Origin: Auanema rhodensis
Taxonomy: Eukaryota; Nematoda; Chromadorea; Rhabditida; Rhabditidae
DNA: 64,000 nt
Reading direction: 5' to 3'
Assembly: GCA_964057225.1 (NCBI GenBank)
Contig: OZ059894.1
Location: 21,792,476 to 21,856,475, forward strand
The position numbers and the translations under genes are program-made. This document shows positions 50,871-62,451 of this stretch, piece by piece; the first letter of the stretch is position 1; every line of letters starts with the position of its first letter. Under the pieces are notes generated by a model. It was not told the origin of the DNA, did no database searches, and saw only the letters and a program-made list of their open reading frames with translations.

Positions 50871-52972
50871 TCACCCTGAAGAATTAATTTTTTCGTTGAA
50901 TAACATTGTCTATCGTCTTTGCCTTGAAAAATGGAATCTAAAAACATCTACTTTTTGCTAAATTATTTGAAATTTTTCGAAAAAATTTTTGTCAAAATGT
51001 TTTTGGAAGCAATGTTGAGTGTACATGGAAACTCAACATACACTAATGCATCATTTTTCAAACGATCATAACTAATTTTTGTATTAAGCGTTTCTCAATG
51101 TAGTATAGTGCATTCGATGCGGATTTTTAAGCTGCGTCGATCTGTGTTATCAGATTTGCGCTAGCTTAAAAATGCACCGAGATATCAACTGATATAAGTT
51201 CACACTTATATCCTCGATTTTCACCCTGAAGAATTATTTTTTTCGTTGAATAACGTTGTCTATCGTCTTTGCCTTGAAAAATGGAATCTAAAAACATCTA
51301 CTTTTTGCTAAATTATTTTGAAATTTTTCGAAAAAATTTTTGTCAAAATGTTTTTGGAAGCAATGTTGAGTGTACATGGAAACTCAACATACACTAATGC
51401 ATCATTTTTCAAACGATCATAACTAATTTTTGTATTAAGCGTTTCTCCATGTAGTATAGTGCATTCGATGCGGATTTTTAAGCTGCGTCGATCTGTGTTA
51501 TCAGATTTGCGCTAGCTTAAAAATGCACCGAGATATCAACTGATACAAGTTCACACTTATATCCTCGATTTTCACCCTGAAGAATTAATTTTTTCGTTGA
51601 ATAACGTTGTCTATCGTCTTTGCCTTGAAAAATGGAATCTAAAAACATCTACTTTTTGCTAAATTATTTTGAAATTTTTCGAAAAAATTTTTGTCAAAAT
51701 GTTTTTGGAAGCAATGTTGAGTGTACATGGAAACTCAACATACACTAATGCATCATTTTTCAAACGATCATAACTAATTTTTGTATTAAGCGTTTCTCAA
51801 TGTAGTATAGTGCATTCGATGCGGATTTTTAAGCTGCGTCGATCTGTGTTATCAGATTTGCGCTAACTGAAAAATGCACCGAGATATCAACTGATACAAG
51901 TTCACACTTATATCCTCGATTTTCACCCTGAAGAATTAATTTTTTCGTTGAATAACATTGTCTATCGTCTTTGCCTTGAAAAATGGAATCTAAAAACATC
52001 TACTTTTTGCTAAATTATTTGAAATTTTTCGAAAAAATTTTTGTCAAAATGTTTTTGGAAGCAATGTTGAGTGTACATGGAAACTCAACATACACTAATG
52101 CATCATTTTTCAAACGATCATAACTAATTTTTGTATTAAGCGTTTCTCAATGTAGTATAGTGCATTCGATGCGGATTTTTAAGCTGCGTCGATCTGTGTT
52201 ATCAGATTTGCGCTAGCTTAAAAATGCACCGAGATATCAACTGATATAAGTTCACACTTATATCCTCGATTTTCACCCTGAAGAATTATTTTTTTCGTTG
52301 AATAACGTTGTCTATCGTCTTTGCCTTGAAAAATGGAATCTAAAAACATCTACTTTTTGCTAAATTATTTTGAAATTTTTCGAAAAAATTTTTGTCAAAA
52401 TGTTTTTGGAAGCAATGTTGAGTGTACATGGAAACTCAACATACACTAATGCATCATTTTTCAAACGATCATAACTAATTTTTGTATTAAGCGTTTCTCA
52501 ATGTAGTATAGTGCATTCGATGCGGATTTTTAAGCTGCGTCGATCTGTGTTATCAGATTTGCGCTAGCTTAAAAATGCACCGAGATATCAACTGATACAA
52601 GTTCACACTTATATCCTCGATTTTCACCCTGAAGAATTAATTTTTTCGTTGAATAACGTTGTCTATCGTCTTTGCCTTGAAAAATGGAATCTAAAAACAT
52701 CTACTTTTTGCTAAATTATTTTGAAATTTTTCGAAAAAATTTTTGTCAAAATGTTTTTGGAAGCAATGTTGAGTGTACATGGAAACTCAACATACACTAA
52801 TGCATCATTTTTCAAACGATCATAACTAATTTTTGTATTAAGCGTTTCTCAATGTAGTATAGTGCATTCGATGCGGATTTTTAAGCTGCGTCGATCTGTG
52901 TTATCAGATTTGCGCTAGCTTAAAAATGCACCGAGATATCAACTGATACAAGTTCACACTTATATCCTCGAT
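50871..52972 (+). repeat. Trimer with shared 1-bp deletion, two units
   Basis: The copies at 50871 and 51923 both read aaattatttgaaa (one T missing), so each is 350 bp. They lie 1052 bp apart, one trimer minus the deleted base. Each is preceded by a copy with gcgctaact (50811 and 51862) and followed by one with gaattattttttt and aacgttgtct. The shared deletion shows the trimer was copied as a unit. Confidence 0.92.
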
Positions 52973-55900
52973 TTTCACCCTGAAGAATTAATTTTTTCGT
53001 TGAATAACATTGTCTATCGTCTTTGCCTTGAAAAATGGAATCTAAAAACATCTACTTTTTGCTAAATTATTTTGAAATTTTTCGAAAAAATTTTTGTCAA
53101 AATGTTTTTGGAAGCAATGTTGAGTGTACATGGAAACTCAACATACACTAATGCATCATTTTTCAAACGATCATAACTAATTTTTGTATTAAGCGTTTCT
53201 CAATGTAGTATAGTGCATTCGATGCGGATTTTTAAGCTGCGTCGATCTGTGTTATCAGATTTGCGCTAGCTTAAAAATGCACCGAGATATCAACTGATAC
53301 AAGTTCACACTTATATCCTCGATTTTCACCCTGAAGAATTAATTTTTTCGTTGAATAACATTGTCTATCGTCTTTGCCTTGAAAAATGGAATCTAAAAAC
53401 ATCTACTTTTTGCTAAATTATTTTGAAATTTTTCGAAAAAATTTTTGTCAAAATGTTTTTGGAAGCAATGTTGAGTGTACATGGAAACTCAACATACACT
53501 AATGCATCATTTTTCAAACGATCATAACTAATTTTTGTATTAAGCGTTTCTCAATGTAGTATAGTGCATTCGATGCGGATTTTTAAGCTGCGTCGATCTG
53601 TGTTATCAGATTTGCGCTAGCTTAAAAATGCACCGAGATATCAACTGATACAAGTTCACACTTATATCCTCGATTTTCACCCTGAAGAATTAATTTTTTC
53701 GTTGAATAACATTGTCTATCGTCTTTGCCTTGAAAAATGGAATCTAAAAACATCTACTTTTTGCTAAATTATTTTGAAATTTTTCGAAAAAATTTTTGTC
53801 AAAATGTTTTTGGAAGCAATGTTGAGTGTACATGGAAACTCAACATACACTAATGCATCATTTTTCAAACGATCATAACTAATTTTTGTATTAAGCGTTT
53901 CTCAATGTAGTATAGTGCATTCGATGCGGATTTTTAAGCTGCGTCGATCTGTGTTATCAGATTTGCGCTAGCTTAAAAATGCACCGAGATATCAACTGAT
54001 ACAAGTTCACACTTATATCCTCGATTTTCACCCTGAAGAATTAATTTTTTCGTTGAATAACATTGTCTATCGTCTTTGCCTTGAAAAATGGAATCTAAAA
54101 ACATCTACTTTTTGCTAAATTATTTTGAAATTTTTCGAAAAAAGTTTTGTCAAAATGTTTTTGGAAGCAATGTTGAGTGTACATGGAAACTCAACATACA
54201 CTAATGCATCATTTTTCAAACGATCATAACTAATTTTTGTATCAAGCGTTTCTCAATGTAGTATAGTGCATTCGATGCGGATTTTTAAGCTGCGTCGATC
54301 TGTGTTATCAGATTCGCGCTAGCTTAAAAATGCACCGAGATATCAACTGATATAAGTTCACACTTATATCCTCGATTTTCACCCTGAAGAATTAATTTTT
54401 TCGTTGAATAACATTGTCCATCGTCTTTGCCTTGAAAAAAGGAATCTAAAAACATCTACTTTTTGCTAAATTATTCTGAAATTTTTCGAAAAAATTTTTG
54501 TCAAAATGTTTTTGGAAGCAATGTTGAGTGTACATGGAAACTCAACATACACTAATGCATCATTTTTCAAACGATCATAACTAATTTTTGTATTAAGCGT
54601 TTCTCAATGTAGTATAGTGCATTCGATGCGGATTTTTAAGCTGCGTCGATCTGTGTTATCAGATTTGCGCTAGCTTAAAAATGCACCGAGATATCAACTG
54701 ATATAAGTTCACACTTATATCCTCGATTTTCACCCTGAAGAATTATTTTTTTCGTTGAATAACATTGTCCATCGTCCTTGCCTTGAAAAATGAAATCTAA
54801 AAACATCTACTTTTTGCTAAATTATTTTGAAATTTTTCGAAAAAAGTTTTGTCAAAATGTTTTTGGAAGCAATGTTGAGTGTACATGGAAACTCAACATA
54901 CACTAATGCATCATTTTTCAAACGATCATAACTAATTTTTGTATCAAGCGTTTCTCAATGTAGTATAGTGCATTCGATGCGGATTTTTAAGCTGCGTCGA
55001 TCTGTGTTATCAGATTTGCGCTAGCTTAAAAATGCACCGAGATATCAACTGATATAAGTTCACACTTATATCCTCGATTTTCACCCTGAAGAATTAATTT
55101 TTTCGTTGAATAACATTGTCCATCGTCTTTGCCTTGAAAAAAGGAATCTAAAAACATCTACTTTTTGCTAAATTATTCTGAAATTTTTCGAAAAAATTTT
55201 TGTCAAAATGTTTTTGGAAGCAATGTTGAGTGTACATGGAAACTCAACATACACTAATGCATCATTTTTCAAACGATCATAACTAATTTTTGTATTAAGC
55301 GTTTCTCAATGTAGTATAGTGCATTCGATGCGGATTTTTAAGCTGCGTCGATCTGTGTTATCAGATTTGCGCTAGCTTAAAAATGCACCGAGATATCAAC
55401 TGATATAAGTTCACACTTATATCCTCGATTTTCACCCTGAAGAATTAATTTTTTCGTTGAATAACATTGTCCATCGTCTTTGCCTTGAAAAAAGGAATCT
55501 AAAAACATCTACTTTTTGCTAAATTATTCTGAAATTTTTCGAAAAAATTTTTGTCAAAATGTTTTTGGAAGCAATGTTGAGTGTACATGGAAACTCAACA
55601 TACACTAATGCATCATTTTTCAAACGATCATAACTAATTTTTGTATTAAGCGTTTCTCAATGTAGTATAGTGCATTCGATGCGGATTTTTAAGCTGCGTC
55701 GATCTGTGTTATCAGATTTGCGCTAGCTTAAAAATGCACCGAGATATCAACTGATACAAGTTCACACTTATATCCTCGATTTTCACCCTGAAGAATTAAT
55801 TTTTTCGTTGAATAACATTGTCTATCGTCTTTGCCTTGAAAAATGGAATCTAAAAACATCTACTTTTTGCTAAATTATTTTGAAATTTTTCGAAAAAATT

Positions 55901-57186
55901 TTTGTCAAAATGTTTTTGGAAGCAATGTTGAGTGTACATGGAAACTCAACATACACTAATGCATCATTTTTCAAACGATCATAACTAATTTTTGTATTAA
56001 GCGTTTCTCAATGTAGTATAGTGCATTCGATGCGGATTTTTAAGCTGCGTCGATCTGTGTTATCAGATTTGCGCTAGCTTAAAAATGCACCGAGATATCA
56101 ACTGATACAAGTTCACACTTATATCCTCGATTTTCACCCTGAAGAATTAATTTTTTCGTTGAATAACGTTGTCTATCGTCTTTGCCTTGAAAAATGGAAT
56201 CTAAAAACATCTACTTTTTGCTAAATTATTTTGAAATTTTTCGAAAAAATTTTTGTCAAAATGTTTTTGGAAGCAATGTTGAGTGTACATGGAAACTCAA
56301 CATACACTAATGCATCATTTTTCAAACGATCATAACTAATTTTTGTATTAAGCGTTTCTCAATGTAGTATAGTGCATTCGATGCGGATTTTTAAGCTGCG
56401 TCGATCTGTGTTATCAGATTTGCGCTAGCTTAAAAATGCACCGAGATATCAACTGATACAAGTTCACACTTATATCCTCGATTTTCACCCTGAAGAATTA
56501 ATTTTTTCGTTGAATAACATTGTCCATCGTCTTTGCCTTGAAAAAAGGAATCTAAAAACATCTACTTTTTGCTAAATTATTCTGAAATTTTTCGAAAAAA
56601 TTTTTGTCAAAATGTTTTTGGAAGCAATGTTGAGTGTACATGGAAACTCAACATACACTAATGCATCATTTTTCAAACGATCATAACTAATTTTTGTATT
56701 AAGCGTTTCTCAATGTAGTATAGTGCATTCGATGCGGATTTTTAAGCTGCGTCGATCTGTGTTATCAGATTTGCGCTAGCTTAAAAATGCACCGAGATAT
56801 CAACTGATACAAGTTCACACTTATATCCTCGATTTTCACCCTGAAGAATTAATTTTTTCGTTGAATAACATTGTCTATCGTCTTTGCCTTGAAAAATGGA
56901 ATCTAAAAACATCTACTTTTTGCTAAATTATTTTGAAATTTTTCGAAAAAATTTTTGTCAAAATGTTTTTGGAAGCAATGTTGAGTGTACATGGAAACTC
57001 AACATACACTAATGCATCATTTTTCAAACGATCATAACTAATTTTTGTATCAAGCGTTTCTCAATGTAGTATAGTGCATTCGATGCGGATTTTTAAGCTG
57101 CGTCGATCTGTGTTATCAGATTCGCGCTAGCTTAAAAATGCACCGAGATATCAACTGATATAAGTTCACACTTATATCCTCGATTT
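52624..57186 (+). repeat. 13-monomer block repeated at +5265 bp, copy 1
   Basis: Thirteen successive monomers have the same diagnostic variants in the same order as 57889-62451, at an offset of exactly 15 monomers. Anchors are gttttg (54144 and 59409) and gattcgcgc (54311 and 59576, also 57119 and 62384). The order includes one aacgttgtct copy, three gtctatc copies, an aaaagttttg/gattcg copy, attctg copies, a gaattattttttt/tgaaaaatgaa/aaaagttttg copy, and an aacgttgtct copy. It is the longest ordered repeat in the window. Confidence 0.93.
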
Positions 57187-57888
57187 TCACCCTGAAGAAT
57201 TAATTTTTTCGTTGAATAACATTGTCCATCGTCTTTGCCTTGAAAAAAGGAATCTAAAAACATCTACTTTTTGCTAAATTATTCTGAAATTTTTCGAAAA
57301 AATTTTTGTCAAAATGTTTTTGGAAGCAATGTTGAGTGTACATGGAAACTCAACATACACTAATGCATCATTTTTCAAACGATCATAACTAATTTTTGTA
57401 TTAAGCGTTTCTCAATGTAGTATAGTGCATTCGATGCGGATTTTTAAGCTGCGTCGATCTGTGTTATCAGATTTGCGCTAGCTTAAAAATGCACCGAGAT
57501 ATCAACTGATACAAGTTCACACTTATATCCTCGATTTTCACCCTGAAGAATTATTTTTTTCGTTGAATAACATTGTCCATCGTCCTTGCCTTGAAAAATG
57601 GAATCTAAAAACATCTACTTTTTGCTAAATTATTTTGAAATTTTTCGAAAAAATTTTTGTCAAAATGTTTTTGGAAGCAATGTTGAGTGTACATGGAAAC
57701 TCAACATACACTAATGCATCATTTTTCAAACGATCATAACTAATTTTTGTATTAAGCGTTTCTCAATGTAGTATAGTGCATTCGATGCGGATTTTTAAGC
57801 TGCGTCGATCTGTGTTATCAGATTTGCGCTAGCTTAAAAATGCACCGAGATATCAACTGATACAAGTTCACACTTATATCCTCGATTT

Positions 57889-60800
57889 TCACCCTGAAGA
57901 ATTAATTTTTTCGTTGAATAACGTTGTCTATCGTCTTTGCCTTGAAAAATGGAATCTAAAAACATCTACTTTTTGCTAAATTATTTTGAAATTTTTCGAA
58001 AAAATTTTTGTCAAAATGTTTTTGGAAGCAATGTTGAGTGTACATGGAAACTCAACATACACTAATGCATCATTTTTCAAACGATCATAACTAATTTTTG
58101 TATTAAGCGTTTCTCAATGTAGTATAGTGCATTCGATGCGGATTTTTAAGCTGCGTCGATCTGTGTTATCAGATTTGCGCTAGCTTAAAAATGCACCGAG
58201 ATATCAACTGATACAAGTTCACACTTATATCCTCGATTTTCACCCTGAAGAATTAATTTTTTCGTTGAATAACATTGTCTATCGTCTTTGCCTTGAAAAA
58301 TGGAATCTAAAAACATCTACTTTTTGCTAAATTATTTTGAAATTTTTCGAAAAAATTTTTGTCAAAATGTTTTTGGAAGCAATGTTGAGTGTACATGGAA
58401 ACTCAACATACACTAATGCATCATTTTTCAAACGATCATAACTAATTTTTGTATTAAGCGTTTCTCAATGTAGTATAGTGCATTCGATGCGGATTTTTAA
58501 GCTGCGTCGATCTGTGTTATCAGATTTGCGCTAGCTTAAAAATGCACCGAGATATCAACTGATACAAGTTCACACTTATATCCTCGATTTTCACCCTGAA
58601 GAATTAATTTTTTCGTTGAATAACATTGTCTATCGTCTTTGCCTTGAAAAATGGAATCTAAAAACATCTACTTTTTGCTAAATTATTTTGAAATTTTTCG
58701 AAAAAATTTTTGTCAAAATGTTTTTGGAAGCAATGTTGAGTGTACATGGAAACTCAACATACACTAATGCATCATTTTTCAAACGATCATAACTAATTTT
58801 TGTATTAAGCGTTTCTCAATGTAGTATAGTGCATTCGATGCGGATTTTTAAGCTGCGTCGATCTGTGTTATCAGATTTGCGCTAGCTTAAAAATGCACCG
58901 AGATATCAACTGATACAAGTTCACACTTATATCCTCGATTTTCACCCTGAAGAATTAATTTTTTCGTTGAATAACATTGTCTATCGTCTTTGCCTTGAAA
59001 AATGGAATCTAAAAACATCTACTTTTTGCTAAATTATTTTGAAATTTTTCGAAAAAATTTTTGTCAAAATGTTTTTGGAAGCAATGTTGAGTGTACATGG
59101 AAACTCAACATACACTAATGCATCATTTTTCAAACGATCATAACTAATTTTTGTATTAAGCGTTTCTCAATGTAGTATAGTGCATTCGATGCGGATTTTT
59201 AAGCTGCGTCGATCTGTGTTATCAGATTTGCGCTAGCTTAAAAATGCACCGAGATATCAACTGATACAAGTTCACACTTATATCCTCGATTTTCACCCTG
59301 AAGAATTAATTTTTTCGTTGAATAACATTGTCTATCGTCTTTGCCTTGAAAAATGGAATCTAAAAACATCTACTTTTTGCTAAATTATTTTGAAATTTTT
59401 CGAAAAAAGTTTTGTCAAAATGTTTTTGGAAGCAATGTTGAGTGTACATGGAAACTCAACATACACTAATGCATCATTTTTCAAACGATCATAACTAATT
59501 TTTGTATCAAGCGTTTCTCAATGTAGTATAGTGCATTCGATGCGAATTTTTAAGCTGCGTCGATCTGTGTTATCAGATTCGCGCTAGCTTAAAAATGCAC
59601 CGAGATATCAACTGATATAAGTTCACACTTATATCCTCGATTTTCACCCTGAAGAATTAATTTTTTCGTTGAATAACATTGTCCATCGTCTTTGCCTTGA
59701 AAAAAGGAATCTAAAAACATCTACTTTTTGCTAAATTATTCTGAAATTTTTCGAAAAAATTTTTGTCAAAATGTTTTTGGAAGCAATGTTGAGTGTACAT
59801 GGAAACTCAACATACACTAATGCATCATTTTTCAAACGATCATAACTAATTTTTGTATTAAGCGTTTCTCAATGTAGTATAGTGCATTCGATGCGGATTT
59901 TTAAGCTGCGTCGATCTGTGTTATCAGATTTGCGCTAGCTTAAAAATGCACCGAGATATCAACTGATATAAGTTCACACTTATATCCTCGATTTTCACCC
60001 TGAAGAATTATTTTTTTCGTTGAATAACATTGTCCATCGTCCTTGCCTTGAAAAATGAAATCTAAAAACATCTACTTTTTGCTAAATTATTTTGAAATTT
60101 TTCGAAAAAAGTTTTGTCAAAATGTTTTTGGAAGCAATGTTGAGTGTACATGGAAACTCAACATACACTAATGCATCATTTTTCAAACGATCATAACTAA
60201 TTTTTGTATCAAGCGTTTCTCAATGTAGTATAGTGCATTCGATGCGGATTTTTAAGCTGCGTCGATCTGTGTTATCAGATTTGCGCTAGCTTAAAAATGC
60301 ACCGAGATATCAACTGATATAAGTTCACACTTATATCCTCGATTTTCACCCTGAAGAATTAATTTTTTCGTTGAATAACATTGTCCATCGTCTTTGCCTT
60401 GAAAAAAGGAATCTAAAAACATCTACTTTTTGCTAAATTATTCTGAAATTTTTCGAAAAAATTTTTGTCAAAATGTTTTTGGAAGCAATGTTGAGTGTAC
60501 ATGGAAACTCAACATACACTAATGCATCATTTTTCAAACGATCATAACTAATTTTTGTATTAAGCGTTTCTCAATGTAGTATAGTGCATTCGATGCGGAT
60601 TTTTAAGCTGCGTCGATCTGTGTTATCAGATTTGCGCTAGCTTAAAAATGCACCGAGATATCAACTGATATAAGTTCACACTTATATCCTCGATTTTCAC
60701 CCTGAAGAATTAATTTTTTCGTTGAATAACATTGTCCATCGTCTTTGCCTTGAAAAAAGGAATCTAAAAACATCTACTTTTTGCTAAATTATTCTGAAAT

Positions 60801-62451
60801 TTTTCGAAAAAATTTTTGTCAAAATGTTTTTGGAAGCAATGTTGAGTGTACATGGAAACTCAACATACACTAATGCATCATTTTTCAAACGATCATAACT
60901 AATTTTTGTATTAAGCGTTTCTCAATGTAGTATAGTGCATTCGATGCGGATTTTTAAGCTGCGTCGATCTGTGTTATCAGATTTGCGCTAGCTTAAAAAT
61001 GCACCGAGATATCAACTGATACAAGTTCACACTTATATCCTCGATTTTCACCCTGAAGAATTAATTTTTTCGTTGAATAACATTGTCTATCGTCTTTGCC
61101 TTGAAAAATGGAATCTAAAAACATCTACTTTTTGCTAAATTATTTTGAAATTTTTCGAAAAAATTTTTGTCAAAATGTTTTTGGAAGCAATGTTGAGTGT
61201 ACATGGAAACTCAACATACACTAATGCATCATTTTTCAAACGATCATAACTAATTTTTGTATTAAGCGTTTCTCAATGTAGTATAGTGCATTCGATGCGG
61301 ATTTTTAAGCTGCGTCGATCTGTGTTATCAGATTTGCGCTAGCTTAAAAATGCACCGAGATATCAACTGATACAAGTTCACACTTATATCCTCGATTTTC
61401 ACCCTGAAGAATTAATTTTTTCGTTGAATAACGTTGTCTATCGTCTTTGCCTTGAAAAATGGAATCTAAAAACATCTACTTTTTGCTAAATTATTTTGAA
61501 ATTTTTCGAAAAAATTTTTGTCAAAATGTTTTTGGAAGCAATGTTGAGTGTACATGGAAACTCAACATACACTAATGCATCATTTTTCAAACGATCATAA
61601 CTAATTTTTGTATTAAGCGTTTCTCAATGTAGTATAGTGCATTCGATGCGGATTTTTAAGCTGCGTCGATCTGTGTTATCAGATTTGCGCTAGCTTAAAA
61701 ATGCACCGAGATATCAACTGATACAAGTTCACACTTATATCCTCGATTTTCACCCTGAAGAATTAATTTTTTCGTTGAATAACATTGTCCATCGTCTTTG
61801 CCTTGAAAAAAGGAATCTAAAAACATCTACTTTTTGCTAAATTATTCTGAAATTTTTCGAAAAAATTTTTGTCAAAATGTTTTTGGAAGCAATGTTGAGT
61901 GTACATGGAAACTCAACATACACTAATGCATCATTTTTCAAACGATCATAACTAATTTTTGTATTAAGCGTTTCTCAATGTAGTATAGTGCATTCGATGC
62001 GGATTTTTAAGCTGCGTCGATCTGTGTTATCAGATTTGCGCTAGCTTAAAAATGCACCGAGATATCAACTGATACAAGTTCACACTTATATCCTCGATTT
62101 TCACCCTGAAGAATTAATTTTTTCGTTGAATAACATTGTCTATCGTCTTTGCCTTGAAAAATGGAATCTAAAAACATCTACTTTTTGCTAAATTATTTTG
62201 AAATTTTTCGAAAAAATTTTTGTCAAAATGTTTTTGGAAGCAATGTTGAGTGTACATGGAAACTCAACATACACTAATGCATCATTTTTCAAACGATCAT
62301 AACTAATTTTTGTATCAAGCGTTTCTCAATGTAGTATAGTGCATTCGATGCGGATTTTTAAGCTGCGTCGATCTGTGTTATCAGATTCGCGCTAGCTTAA
62401 AAATGCACCGAGATATCAACTGATATAAGTTCACACTTATATCCTCGATTT
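57889..62451 (+). repeat. 13-monomer block repeated at +5265 bp, copy 2
   Basis: It matches 52624-57186 at every diagnostic site I compared; the one private change I noticed is gatgcgaattttt at 59538-59550. The two monomers between the copies (57187-57888) are a tgaaaaaagga/attctg copy and a gaattattttttt/gtccttgcc copy, so the repeating unit is 15 monomers if they are counted in. Confidence 0.93.
59293..61192 (+). repeat. Block repeated at +2808 bp (8 monomers), copy 1
   Basis: The series starting with the gattcg copy (59293), then attctg, then gaattattttttt/tgaaaaatgaa/aaaagttttg, two attctg copies and a gtctatc copy reappears at 62101-64000, eight monomers on. At the first copy the match is partial: 62101 lacks the aaaagttttg change. 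This cuts across the 15-monomer period and shows nested or competing repeat units. Confidence 0.85.
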
